From contig CAMFEL010000008.1 in the NCBI GenBank assembly GCA_945949385.1, forward strand, positions 1-26,542: a stretch of 26,542 nt of DNA, read 5' to 3'. This DNA comes from an uncultured Clostridia bacterium (GTDB lineage Bacteria; Bacillota; Clostridia; Oscillospirales; CAG-272). The notes beneath the pieces are model-generated. The model was not told where the DNA came from and did no database searches. It worked only from the letters and a program-made list of their open reading frames with translations. How positions within the stretch are numbered: position 1 is the first letter of the stretch; the number at the start of each line of letters is the position of its first letter. Positions 1 to 7,928 of the stretch are shown here, one piece after another. Made by a program: the position numbers and the translations under genes.

Positions 1-1
1 A

Positions 2-301
2 TTCGGACTTGAGCGAATGAGAATGATATGCGCACCCTATTTTCTTTGCGGACTTATGGAGGTGCTGACGGGAGTACTGTGCGGACTGGGGCGCTCGGTT
101 TCCCCTACCGTTGTGTCGGTGCTGGGCTTCTGCGGAGTCAGAGTGATATGGATTCTGACCGTGTTCGAAAAATATCACAGCCTGACGGTGCTGTACGCCT
201 CATATCCCATCTCGTGGATCATTTCATTTATCGCACTGTTTGCGGTATATCTATATGTGAGAAAACAGATATTTTCAAAAAAAGCGTGTCAGCAAGGTTA
301 A
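2..301 (+). CDS. MATE-family efflux transporter, C-terminal fragment (5' end outside window)
   Basis: This is the last ~99 residues of a membrane protein whose reading frame is already open at the window edge. It shows two or three hydrophobic segments (around PTVVSVLGFCGVRVIWILTVF and YPISWIISFIALFAVYLYV) and ends in a short basic tail (KQIFSKKACQQG). The pattern of a small, Gly-rich turn 'GLGRSVSPTVVSVLG' followed by 'R..W' is typical of the final helices of MATE exporters, which couple Na+ or H+ influx to drug or metabolite export across the cytoplasmic membrane. With only the C-terminus available, substrate and subfamily cannot be called. It is followed by a terminator-like hairpin, so it is probably the last gene of its transcript. 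Confidence 0.75.
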   Translation, partial: FGLERMRMICAPYFLCGLMEVLTGVLCGLGRSVSPTVVSVLGFCGVRVIWILTVFEKYHSLTVLYASYPISWIISFIALFAVYLYVRKQIFSKKACQQG

Positions 302-326
302 TTTGCTTATTTGTGCTTGGATATAT

Positions 327-361
327 AAAAACCGTGTCCGCCGTGTCACGGGACGGCTTTT
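327..361 (+). terminator. Probable intrinsic terminator after the MATE gene
   Basis: A GC-rich hairpin (GCCGT at 340-344 pairing with ACGGC at 353-357, with possible further pairing of the flanking AAAACCGT and the 3' T-run) is followed by TTTT. It lies 26 nt past the stop of the MATE fragment. The stem is short and imperfect, so efficiency is uncertain. Confidence 0.5.
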
Positions 362-408
362 GAGTATTTATATTTTGCGCGTCAGGACATAACCTTCTCT
401 GAAACCTG

Positions 409-440
409 TTGCAAAATGTCCGTTTTCGTGTTAGTATAAT
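409..440 (+). promoter_or_regulatory. Possible promoter for the RNase HI gene
   Basis: A perfect TATAAT (435-440) lies ~97 nt before the RNase HI start. The best -35-like match is TTGCAA at 409-414, but the spacer is 20 nt, longer than ideal. The -10 is convincing and the -35 is not. Confidence 0.3.
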
Positions 441-536
441 ATATGTATGTGCCTGCGGACGGCTTCTGTCCGCTGCTGCCGGATCTGTTTTGTCCGGAAA
501 ATCGGTTGCACCCGAAATGAGAGGTGAAACAACGGC

Positions 537-1013
537 TTGAAAAGCGTTAATATATATACAGACGGCTCCTGTAAGTCAAATCCCGGTCCCGGGGGCTGGG
601 CGGCTGTTCTTGTGTACGGTAAAACGGAAAAAGAAATATCGGGCGGCGCCGCCGATACCACCAATAACCGTATGGAACTCACCGCTGTGATTTCGGCGCT
701 GAAGCTTCTCAAAGAGCCTTGCCGCGTAACCGTTACCACAGATTCAAAATATGTTTCCGACGGGATCACCAAAGGCTGGGCGGCTTCGTGGAAGTCGCAC
801 GGATGGAAAAAATCCGACAAATCCCCGGCGCTTAATCCCGAACTGTGGGACGAGCTTCTTGCACTGTGCAAGATACACACCGTAAGCTTTGAATGGGTGA
901 AAGGTCACGCGGGACATCCGTACAACGAGCGCTGTGATACTATGGCGCAGGCAGAGGCGGAAAAATATAAAAATCCGATTGCCGATATTGAAAAAATCGG
1001 TACAGGGTGTTAG
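537..1013 (+). CDS. rnhA: Ribonuclease HI
   Basis: 158-aa ribonuclease H (type I), which cleaves the RNA strand of RNA-DNA hybrids (R-loops, primers) in the cytoplasm. All catalytic residues are visible: D9 in YTDGSC, E47 in NRMELTA, D69 in TTDSKYV and D134 in ERCDTMA, plus the product-release histidine H124 in GHAGH. Length and spacing match the E. coli enzyme (155 aa; D10, E48, D70, H124, D134). The basic segment WKSHGWKKSDK corresponds to the hybrid-binding basic protrusion. The start is a TTG at 537 preceded by GAGGTG at 521-526; the nearby ATG at 517 is out of frame. It is the first gene of a co-oriented group with the lipoprotein and DUF1015 genes. Confidence 0.96.
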   Translation: MKSVNIYTDGSCKSNPGPGGWAAVLVYGKTEKEISGGAADTTNNRMELTAVISALKLLKEPCRVTVTTDSKYVSDGITKGWAASWKSHGWKKSDKSPALNPELWDELLALCKIHTVSFEWVKGHAGHPYNERCDTMAQAEAEKYKNPIADIEKIGTGC

Positions 1014-1081
1014 AATATATGTAAAATTTGCGAATTTTGATGAATGGCGAAAACCGCAAATGAGAAAGGAATAAAAATCAT

Positions 1082-1582
1082 ATGAAAAAGGCAATACAGA
1101 CGGCTGCGCTGGCGGCGGCTGCTTTAACTGCTGCGGCAATGCTTTTCGGATGCGGCTCCGAAAAAGCTGCGGCTGATACCGTTTGGCGCGATGTTAATTC
1201 CGGGATTATAAGGAATAATACTCAAAAGGAAACACCTGCCGAAACTGTTGCAGTCAATGATGAAAACGGCAGGATAATTCTTGTTTCCGATGATGACAGG
1301 CTTGTTTTTAAAACAGATAACGGATATGCGGTGTTCATATTCAACGGAAACTATGTGGGCAGCGCGTATACGGTATACAGCTTTTCCGACGGAGTTGCCG
1401 CAGATAAGTACATACAGGAAAACGCAACCGATATTATGAGCGACGGCACTGTTATTGATATACAGCGTCAGGAGGAGCTTGTTGTTCTGCGCCTTAATAT
1501 GTCCGACGGAAAATATATAAAGTATCTGTCGGAAGACCGCGTGGCGGTAGAAAAAGAATATGAAGGCTTTGAGAAGCAGTAA
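1082..1582 (+). CDS. Small lipoprotein of unknown function
   Basis: 166-aa predicted lipoprotein. Residues 1-24 form a lipoprotein signal peptide: KK at the N-terminus, an Ala-rich hydrophobic stretch, then the lipobox L21-F22-G23-C24, so C24 should be diacylated and the mature protein held on the outer face of the membrane. The mature part (about 140 aa) is acidic, with no further membrane segment and no catalytic motif that I recognise. The stretch 'DRLVFKTDNGYAVFIFNGNYVGSAYTVYSFSDG' alternates hydrophobic and polar residues as in beta-strands. AAAGGA at ~1065-1070 precedes the ATG by 11 nt. It sits 68 nt after rnhA and 24 nt before the DUF1015 gene, consistent with one transcript, but the neighbours give no functional clue. 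Confidence 0.85.
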   Translation: MKKAIQTAALAAAALTAAAMLFGCGSEKAAADTVWRDVNSGIIRNNTQKETPAETVAVNDENGRIILVSDDDRLVFKTDNGYAVFIFNGNYVGSAYTVYSFSDGVAADKYIQENATDIMSDGTVIDIQRQEELVVLRLNMSDGKYIKYLSEDRVAVEKEYEGFEKQ

Positions 1583-1606
1583 CCCTACAACGGAGACAGT
1601 ACATAC

Positions 1607-2842
1607 ATGAATAAGTTGCCCAATACCATATTCAGCCCGGCGGATATTCTGCTGCCGGAGTTTTCCGACAGTCGGGACTGGACGGGATATTCCGTTATTG
1701 CCTGCGATCAGTTTACAAGTGAAATTTCCTATTGGGACAAGGCTGAGAAGCTTAGGGGGGATTTTTCCACTCTTGATTTTATTTTGCCGGAGGCATATCT
1801 CGGCACCGACAGAGAAACGGCGGGCAAAGCGCGCATTGCCGAAAATATGAAAACCGCCCTGTCAAAGCTTCGCTGTTATGAAAACAGTATGGTCTATCTT
1901 GAAAGGACTTTGCCGGACGGCAGAATACGCCGGGGCATTGTCGGCAAAATCGACCTGGAGCAGTACGATTTCACTCCCGGTTCCGCTTCCGCAGTCCGTG
2001 CAACGGAAGAAACCGTTACCGAGCGTATTCCTCCCCGTGTGGCGGTGCGCAGAGAAGCCACCGTGGAATTTCCTCATGTAATGATATTTGCGGACGATAC
2101 AAAGGGTGCCGTAGTACGGCGCGCCTCGGATATTAAAGAATCCTTGCCGGTCCTTTACGATTTTGACCTGATGCTTGGCGGAGGTCATGTTTGCGGCAGA
2201 CTTATTTCCGGAGAGGCTTTGTCGGAAATATGCGCGGCTGTCTGCGAATACGAGGCAGAGCGCAGAGGGTCTGTTGTATATGCTATGGGAGACGGAAACC
2301 ACTCTCTTGCCAGCGCAAAAGCTTTCTATGAGGAGCTTAAAGCAAGGCTCGGAGACACGGCGGCGGAGCATCCCGCGCGCTGGGCTCTTGCCGAAATAGT
2401 TGATCTGGGCGATGAAGCAATAGAGTTTGAGCCTATATATCGTATTATTTCCGGCTGTGCGGCTCGGGATATGCTTGATGCTCTTGAAGAATCCGTTCGG
2501 GTACACGGACCGGGCAGGACGGCGTCTTTTGTGACGGAAGACGGAGAGCGTAATGTGACGCTTCCCGACATTCATCCTCTTGCCATGGGAAGTCTTCAGA
2601 TGTTTCTCGACGGGTTTATGTCCCGCAACCCCGGCGTAAAATGCGACTATATCCACGGTGCCGACACCCTGAGAGCACTGTGCGGGGGCTGCGGTAATGT
2701 GGGATTCCTTTGCGACGGGGTAGAGAAGAGCGAGCTTTTTTCATATGTTTGCGCTCACGGTACTTTGCCGCGCAAAACCTTCTCGATGGGAGAGGCGAAA
2801 AGCAAAAGATATTACCTTGAAGGACGGAAGATCGTCAGATAA
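1607..2842 (+). CDS. DUF1015 family protein
   Basis: 411-aa cytoplasmic protein of the DUF1015 (COG4198) family. Recognisable family features are the N-terminal 'FSPADILLPEF...YSVIACDQF' block, the central 'GRIRRGIVGKIDLEQYD' strand and the signature G-D-G-N-H-S-L-A-S-A-K (positions ~226-236), which resembles an active-site loop. Biochemical function is not established. In other Clostridia the family commonly lies beside serine-biosynthesis genes (serA/serC), but no such gene is seen here. The start ATG has GGAGA at 1592-1596 upstream, and the gene follows the lipoprotein gene by only 24 nt, so the two are probably cotranscribed. It is followed by a hairpin-rich terminator region. Confidence 0.88.
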   Translation: MNKLPNTIFSPADILLPEFSDSRDWTGYSVIACDQFTSEISYWDKAEKLRGDFSTLDFILPEAYLGTDRETAGKARIAENMKTALSKLRCYENSMVYLERTLPDGRIRRGIVGKIDLEQYDFTPGSASAVRATEETVTERIPPRVAVRREATVEFPHVMIFADDTKGAVVRRASDIKESLPVLYDFDLMLGGGHVCGRLISGEALSEICAAVCEYEAERRGSVVYAMGDGNHSLASAKAFYEELKARLGDTAAEHPARWALAEIVDLGDEAIEFEPIYRIISGCAARDMLDALEESVRVHGPGRTASFVTEDGERNVTLPDIHPLAMGSLQMFLDGFMSRNPGVKCDYIHGADTLRALCGGCGNVGFLCDGVEKSELFSYVCAHGTLPRKTFSMGEAKSKRYYLEGRKIVR

Positions 2843-2849
2843 GTACAAG

Positions 2850-2930
2850 TTCGGCAAAAGCCGAAGCGTGTAGGCGTTTGCGTAAAAGTTTTAGACAAAT
2901 GCAGTCGGACTTTATATGCAAACGCCTTTT
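2850..2930 (+). terminator. Terminator region after DUF1015 gene (two hairpins)
   Basis: A small perfect hairpin (TTCGGC at 2850-2855, loop AAAA, GCCGAA at 2860-2865) is followed by a long stem: GGCGTTTGC at 2873-2881 pairs with GCAAACGCC at 2918-2926. That stem is extended inward by TAAAAGT against ACTTTATA with one bulge and ends in TTTT (2927-2930). The second hairpin plus T-run is the likely terminator. Confidence 0.65.
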
Positions 2931-3190
2931 GTGTTGATTTTTTGCGCAGAACAGGAGCGTCGAGCCCCTTATGTCTGCGGTTGCGGTGGAGAAAAATGCT
3001 TCATTTTGTATATAATATATATATTTGCTGCGTTTTCCTTTGTGAAAAAATGCGACAAAACAACCCCCGGTTTTTCGGTATTCATATAATAAATTACAAT
3101 ATACAAAAGAGAATTAGACTTTTCTGACGTAAATGTCACTGTGCAATTTGAAAAATATGGGTAAATTTTTATTTATTTTTTTATAAACTA
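2931..3190. other. AT-rich intergenic stretch without a supportable gene
   Basis: About 260 nt between the terminator region and the promoter of the large secreted protein. A 61-codon open frame at 2942-3127 has no ribosome site and a composition unlike a real protein, so it is not called. The part from ~3000 on is very AT-rich (runs of TATATA and, just before the -35, long T tracts), which could serve as an UP-type element. I see no tRNA or riboswitch in it. Confidence 0.5.
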
Positions 3191-3219
3191 TTGACAATGT
3201 GACGGCAAAAAAGTATAAT
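3191..3219 (+). promoter_or_regulatory. Consensus sigma-A promoter for the large secreted protein
   Basis: Perfect TTGACA (3191-3196), 17-nt spacer, perfect TATAAT (3214-3219), preceded by A/T tracts. Predicted transcription start ~3226 gives a leader of only ~24 nt with AGGAGG at 3237-3242. This is one of the strongest promoters in the window. Confidence 0.9.
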
Positions 3220-3249
3220 GTAGGTACCAATATTTTAGGAGGTAAGTCC

Positions 3250-6200
3250 ATGAAAAAATTACTTTCCGTAATTGTAATGGTCGCTATGCTTGTAACCGCA
3301 ATGCTTCCTGCGTTTGCAACCATGGCAGCTGACGCTCTTGCGCTCGGCACCGACGAAGCATATCTTGTCAAGAATGCCGACGGCCTGGGCGAGGCGACAA
3401 CTAACCTTGCAATTACTGCAAACCCCGGCTTTTCCGATATTTCACTGATGCTGTATTACGATACCGCTAATGTGAGTGTGTCGGCAGTTGAAGCCGCAGA
3501 TTCGCCGTACTTTGACTATCTGTCTGTCGGTTCCGCTAAAAAGTCCACTCTTGCAGCAGTTAAAAAGCACTTTACCGCTGCGGGCGTCGCTACCGGCGCT
3601 ACGATATACGGTATGCAGATAGATATAAATGTTGCCAATGTCGATACCGGCGAGCCGATAACGATGACCGACCTGGGCAACATTGCAAACCTCGTTGTTA
3701 CTTCTGTTGCAGGTTACTCCGAGCTGACTGCTGAATCTTCCGTTGAGATCGGATACTTCTTCATTTCCGCCAACAATGCTGACGGCGTAGATGTTGCATA
3801 TCCCGCTCCTACAACTATCAGCTTCACTCTTGACCCCTGGGCTTCCTATGTGGAGACCGAGAAGTCTTTTGACACCTTCACCTTTGCAGTAGACGATATG
3901 GTTGCATATCAGGGCACTACCAGAGTTGAGGTTCCCGTAAAGATTTACGGAAACGCTGCCAACAATGAGCACGGCTTCTGGACGACCACCCTTCTGTACT
4001 ACTTCCCGAAGGACATCAAGCTGGTTGATGTTGTTTACAACTCTGCCGAGCTTCCCGCTATCACCGATACTACCTGGAACAAGGACTACTGTCTGAAAGA
4101 CGAGTATCCCGATAACACCAACTACGTTATCAAGAACGCTTTCGAGGAAGCAGGACTTGACTGGGCGAATATGGATGTTTACTGTACCGTCGTTTACAAC
4201 GATGTTATCAACGCTGATGAAAGCACGTTGATTGACGGTCTGTACTACAACCTCGTATTCGAGATTCCCGCAGATGCCGCTCCCGGCACTAAGTGGGAAA
4301 TCAAGATGCTGGGCTCTCAGCAGGATACTGTCGGCTTCGTCGGCGGTACCGCAGCCGAGAACCTCGGACCTATTCCTTACGCAATGGATGACGGTTACAT
4401 AAAGGTTCGCAGCAAGAACGGTACCTGCGACCATGCAACCACTAACGAAGTTGTTACTGTTGAGCCTACCTGCACCTCTGTCGGCTACAAGAATATCGTC
4501 TGCGCAGAATGCGGAGAGATCCTTGAAGCCAACGTTGAGATTCCCATGGCAAATCATCAGTACGAGCCTGTTGTTACAGATCCTACATGTACTGAACAGG
4601 GATACACCACTTACACCTGTTCCGTTTGCCAAGACAGCTACATAGCTGATTATGTTGACGCATCCGGACATACTCCCGGCGAGAGAGTTGTTACTGTTGA
4701 GCCTACCTACGACGCTGATGGCGCATACGAGATTCACTGCTCTGTATGTAATGAATTGCTTGAGAGCGGTGCTATCCCCAAGCTTGTTAAGACCGGTATA
4801 ACTGTCGGCAGTGCTGCTTCCAAGCCCGGTAACACCGTGGTTATTCCCGTAAGCGTATCCGATAACACCGGTATGTTCATCACAAGACTTACCGTAACAT
4901 ATGACGCAACAAAGCTTGCATTTGTTGAGGCAGTTAACGGTGAAGTATTTGCAGATGCAACCAACGTTCTATTTACAAAGGTTGCTGACGGTAACCTTAC
5001 TCTGTACTTCGAGGCTGCAGCCAATGCTGATGTTACTGCAAACGGCATTCTTGCAAACCTGAAGTTCAATGTAATTGATGACGAAACCATAGTCGGTGCA
5101 ACCGATATCGCAGTTACTGTTGAAGATGCTACCAACTATGCAGGCGAGGATCTCGTTGTTGAGACTGCAAACGGTACCGTTACCATCGCAGCTAACCAGA
5201 AGATCACCGTTCCTGCTAAGGAAGTTGAAATCCTCAAGGATGTAGAAGTTCCCGTAGCTATCGAAGCTAACGAAGGCGTATGGGCACTCCGCCTTGAAGT
5301 TGCATATGATGCAGATCTTCTTACCTTCAAGTCCGTTAAGTCCGGACTGTTCACCCTTAACGAGGGCGAGCATTACAGCGTTGCAAACGGCGTTATCACC
5401 GTATTCGTTGACGCTGCAGATATGGAAAACGTTATTGCTGACGGCACTCTGTTCACCCTTGCGTTTACCGCAGGCGATGCAGAAGGTGTATCCGCAATAG
5501 ATGTCACCGTACTGGAAGCAATCGATGTTGACTCCAATGATGTTGCTCTCAAGGTATTTGACGGTACCGTAACCGTTATCCCCTGCAAGCACACCGATTA
5601 CACTACCGAAGTTACCAAGGCTCCTTCCGTAGAGGAAGAGGGCGTTCTGTCCTACATCTGCTCCAACTGCGGCGAGATCTTCAAGACTGAGCCTATTGCC
5701 CGTCTTGCAGGCGTTACCGTAGGTACTGTTTCTGCAGAAGCAGGCGCACCTGTAGCTGTTCCCGTAACTATTTCCACCAACCCCGGCACTTACAGCCTGA
5801 GCATGGAGTTTGCATATGACACCGATGCTCTTACATTCGTAAATGTTACAAGCGGTCTCTTTACTGCAGACGAGTTCAGCGCATCCGTTCATAACGGCGT
5901 GCTGACCGTATACGTAGAGGCTGATGCTGTTGAAAACATTACCGATGACGGCGTTGCATTCACTCTGAACTTCACAGTAGCAAATACTGCTGAGGGTACA
6001 TATGCAATCGACGGAACTCTCGTTGCTGAGAACACTGTAAACGTTGACAGCGAAGAAGTTGCATTCGCAATAGTTGACGGCGCGGTTGATGTTGCCAACA
6101 ACTTTGTTGCAAGAATCGGCGATGCATACTTCACCGACCTCAGAACTGCATTCGAAGCAGCTGTTGACGGCGATGTAGTAGTAATCACCAAGGACTTCAG

Positions 6201-7845
6201 CTACGGCGTAGACGAAGATTGGAAGACCAGTGGTGTAGTTATCCGCGAAAAGAAAGTTACTCTTGACCTCGCAGGTCATACCGTAACTGCAGACTTCGGC
6301 GAAGGCAATAACAACTGGTGCGGACTCTATATCTTTGATTCCGAACTCACTGTTACCGGCGACGGTACATTCACAGCATTCGCTACAACAGGCGGTTATG
6401 TGTTCCATGTTGTTCGTTCCGATCTCTATATTGAGAACGGTACCTTCAGCGGTAACCCCACTGTTGTAAATGTACAGGTTGGTACTGCTTATATCAGCGG
6501 CGGTAGATTCTCTACTCCCGATGATGACAAGCGCTTTGTACTTAACTGTATTGATGCCAACTACAAGAACGGCACTGCTGACATCGTTGTAACCGGCGGT
6601 TACTTCCTTGACTTCGATCCTGCTAACTGCGCAGCAGAGGGTGCCGGCACTGACTTCGTTCCTGTTGACTACAAGTCAATCGCAGCAGAAGAAGAAGGTT
6701 GGTTCACCGTTGTTCCTTGCGATCCTCACGCTTATGAAGAGACCGACAGAGTTGACTCTACCTGCACTGTGGCAGGTCATGTAACCTACACCTGCGCAGA
6801 CTGCGGCAGAACTTATGACGAGGATCTTGAGCTTGCAGATCATACCCCCGGCGAATGGACTGTTGTAACTGAGGCTACCGCAGGTGCTGACGGCCGTGAG
6901 GCTATCTTCTGTACTGTTTGCGGCGCAGAGCTTGACAGCCGTGTGATCCCTGCTCTCGGATATATCCTTAAGGTTTCCGCTAACGATTATGTTAAGTCCG
7001 CAACTCTTGACGGAACTACCATCAAGATCGTTACCAGTGCTACCGCTACAACCACCGCTAAGTTCGCTATCGGCTACACCGAAGGCGTAACCTTCACCAC
7101 CGAGGGTGTAAACGCAGGTATGGTTCGCAGCACATGGGCTTACATTACTCTTGATCTTCCTACCAACGGCGGTAAGATTATCTGCACCGATACTGCAGGA
7201 AATACTCAGGAATACACGGTTGAGGTTACCTCCACCGCTCCTGTCTACAAGTACTACAACGCAGTAGCAGGCGGTTATACTGTTGACAGAGTTGAAACTT
7301 CCGATACCTTTGCAGATACCTTCTATGTATACGCTAAGCCTAATATGAACAACGCAACAATTATGTTCCAGATTCCCGCTTATAACACCTATACCTGCAG
7401 CGAGGGTCTGACTGTTGTTCCTCAGGGTAACAACATATACTTCAAGGCACTCTCTACTGCCAGCAGCAATGAATACACCATTACCATTACCACACCCGAC
7501 GGAGTAGCTAAGACATTCACAGTATACTATGTATTCGATAACACTCTCGTTGCAAGCTGCCAGGGCGGTTATATGGTTGACGAATATACCATGGAAGGCA
7601 ACACCATTAACCTGACTGTAAACGAGGCTTACGGTTATGCTTCCTTCAGATTCCTGTTCAACAATACAACCACGACTCTTGAGTGGCCTGAGGATGTCGA
7701 TGTCGTAATGGCAGGCGCTATCCACTGGTTCAAGATCTACAATGACGGCACCGGCTATGTGACGAAGACTATCATTGCTACCGATACAGCTACCGGCGTT
7801 GTAGAGACCTACACCGTAAACGTAACCTTCGGTTCCTATAACTGA
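3250..7845 (+). CDS. Large secreted modular protein with cohesin-like domains, Cys-pair modules and beta-helix-like segment
   Basis: 1531 aa. The start is ATG 3250, 8 nt after AGGAGG (3237-3242); an upstream in-frame GTG at 3199 lies inside the promoter and is rejected. Residues 1 to ~27 are a signal peptide (MKKLLSVIVMVAMLVTAMLPAFA). Modules in order: an N-terminal cohesin-like domain (~35-200) and a related beta domain (~205-392); three Cys-pair modules (393-512, C-x2-C with PTC/GY); two cohesin-like domains (~515-650, 652-777) with the pattern NxG...L..xYDxxxLxF...G.F; a fourth Cys-pair module (779-818); another cohesin-like domain (~820-950); a beta-helix-like stretch (~955-1155, 'VTLDLAGHTV', 'GTFSGNPTV', 'GGYF'); two more Cys-pair modules (1157-1236); and three ~95-aa C-terminal repeats ending in YTV-type strands. 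No LPxTG, C-terminal membrane helix, S-layer or dockerin motif is visible. Strong AAG/AAC/TTC codon preference suggests high expression. It is probably a surface or matrix protein; the binding partner is unknown. Confidence 0.88.
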   Translation: MKKLLSVIVMVAMLVTAMLPAFATMAADALALGTDEAYLVKNADGLGEATTNLAITANPGFSDISLMLYYDTANVSVSAVEAADSPYFDYLSVGSAKKSTLAAVKKHFTAAGVATGATIYGMQIDINVANVDTGEPITMTDLGNIANLVVTSVAGYSELTAESSVEIGYFFISANNADGVDVAYPAPTTISFTLDPWASYVETEKSFDTFTFAVDDMVAYQGTTRVEVPVKIYGNAANNEHGFWTTTLLYYFPKDIKLVDVVYNSAELPAITDTTWNKDYCLKDEYPDNTNYVIKNAFEEAGLDWANMDVYCTVVYNDVINADESTLIDGLYYNLVFEIPADAAPGTKWEIKMLGSQQDTVGFVGGTAAENLGPIPYAMDDGYIKVRSKNGTCDHATTNEVVTVEPTCTSVGYKNIVCAECGEILEANVEIPMANHQYEPVVTDPTCTEQGYTTYTCSVCQDSYIADYVDASGHTPGERVVTVEPTYDADGAYEIHCSVCNELLESGAIPKLVKTGITVGSAASKPGNTVVIPVSVSDNTGMFITRLTVTYDATKLAFVEAVNGEVFADATNVLFTKVADGNLTLYFEAAANADVTANGILANLKFNVIDDETIVGATDIAVTVEDATNYAGEDLVVETANGTVTIAANQKITVPAKEVEILKDVEVPVAIEANEGVWALRLEVAYDADLLTFKSVKSGLFTLNEGEHYSVANGVITVFVDAADMENVIADGTLFTLAFTAGDAEGVSAIDVTVLEAIDVDSNDVALKVFDGTVTVIPCKHTDYTTEVTKAPSVEEEGVLSYICSNCGEIFKTEPIARLAGVTVGTVSAEAGAPVAVPVTISTNPGTYSLSMEFAYDTDALTFVNVTSGLFTADEFSASVHNGVLTVYVEADAVENITDDGVAFTLNFTVANTAEGTYAIDGTLVAENTVNVDSEEVAFAIVDGAVDVANNFVARIGDAYFTDLRTAFEAAVDGDVVVITKDFSYGVDEDWKTSGVVIREKKVTLDLAGHTVTADFGEGNNNWCGLYIFDSELTVTGDGTFTAFATTGGYVFHVVRSDLYIENGTFSGNPTVVNVQVGTAYISGGRFSTPDDDKRFVLNCIDANYKNGTADIVVTGGYFLDFDPANCAAEGAGTDFVPVDYKSIAAEEEGWFTVVPCDPHAYEETDRVDSTCTVAGHVTYTCADCGRTYDEDLELADHTPGEWTVVTEATAGADGREAIFCTVCGAELDSRVIPALGYILKVSANDYVKSATLDGTTIKIVTSATATTTAKFAIGYTEGVTFTTEGVNAGMVRSTWAYITLDLPTNGGKIICTDTAGNTQEYTVEVTSTAPVYKYYNAVAGGYTVDRVETSDTFADTFYVYAKPNMNNATIMFQIPAYNTYTCSEGLTVVPQGNNIYFKALSTASSNEYTITITTPDGVAKTFTVYYVFDNTLVASCQGGYMVDEYTMEGNTINLTVNEAYGYASFRFLFNNTTTTLEWPEDVDVVMAGAIHWFKIYNDGTGYVTKTIIATDTATGVVETYTVNVTFGSYN
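4450..4708 (+). repeat. 22-bp direct repeat marking duplicated Cys-pair modules
   Basis: The 22-bp stretch beginning GTTGTTACTGTTGAGCC occurs at 4450-4471 and again at 4687-4708, encoding VVTVEPT twice at the start of Cys-pair modules A and C of the large secreted protein. Identity at DNA level across a distance of 237 nt (a multiple of 3) indicates recent internal duplication or gene conversion. Confidence 0.85.
4798..6090 (+). repeat. Three repeated cohesin-like domain segments
   Basis: Three related ~130-aa segments of the large protein share the core NxG....L.x.YDa..L.F..v..G.F: DNTGMFITRLTVTYD, ANEGVWALRLEVAYD and TNPGTYSLSMEFAYD. Each begins with a 'vpVxI' strand and ends with an 'NGTVTI / DGTVTV / DGAVDV' strand. 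The second and third are most alike and are separated by one Cys-pair module. Confidence 0.75.
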
Positions 7846-7880
7846 GTTTACAAACGGCAGGTAAATAATTAAATATCGGT

Positions 7881-7912
7881 ACACCCCGCTCCCTTGGGAG
7901 CGGGGTGTATTT
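7881..7912 (+). terminator. Strong hairpin between secreted-protein gene and polysaccharide cluster
   Basis: ACACCCCGCTCC (7881-7892) pairs perfectly with GGAGCGGGGTGT (7897-7908) around loop CTTG. This 12-bp GC-rich stem should stop most transcripts from the upstream promoter, although the following tract (ATTTGAG) is a poor U-run, so readthrough is plausible. The 3' arm ends 20 nt before the first glycosyltransferase ATG. Confidence 0.75.
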
Positions 7913-7928
7913 GAGAACGGAGAAAATA

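Noticed and set aside
1862..2656. 264-codon minus-strand frame opposite the DUF1015 gene
   Set aside because: Basic, His/Arg-rich composition with no family resemblance and no ribosome site; the plus-strand frame is a recognisable family member.
2942..3127. 61-codon frame upstream of the secreted protein
   Set aside because: No ribosome site, Arg/Cys-rich random-looking sequence in AT-rich DNA, and no promoter at suitable distance.
3199..3249. Upstream GTG start for the secreted protein
   Set aside because: It lies between the -35 and -10 of a perfect promoter, so it would not be transcribed, and it would hide the signal peptide behind 17 polar residues.
4798..6090. Evidence for a cellulosome scaffold
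   Set aside because: The cohesin-like folds are suggestive, but no dockerin repeat, carbohydrate-binding module or glycoside hydrolase with dockerin is in the window; cohesin-like domains also occur in non-cellulosomal surface proteins.
7846..7880. Promoter for the glycosyltransferases (TTTACA at 7848, TAAATA 17 nt later)
   Set aside because: The -10 candidate matches only half of the consensus; it is left as unproven and noted in the readthrough finding.
3442..7884. Long antisense open frames (431, 479 and 402 codons) opposite the large secreted-protein gene
   Set aside because: They have no ribosome sites or promoters, and their Cys/Val/Asn-rich composition is the mirror of the sense codon bias. 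The sense frame has signal peptide, domains, promoter and ribosome site. They are shadows of strong codon preference.
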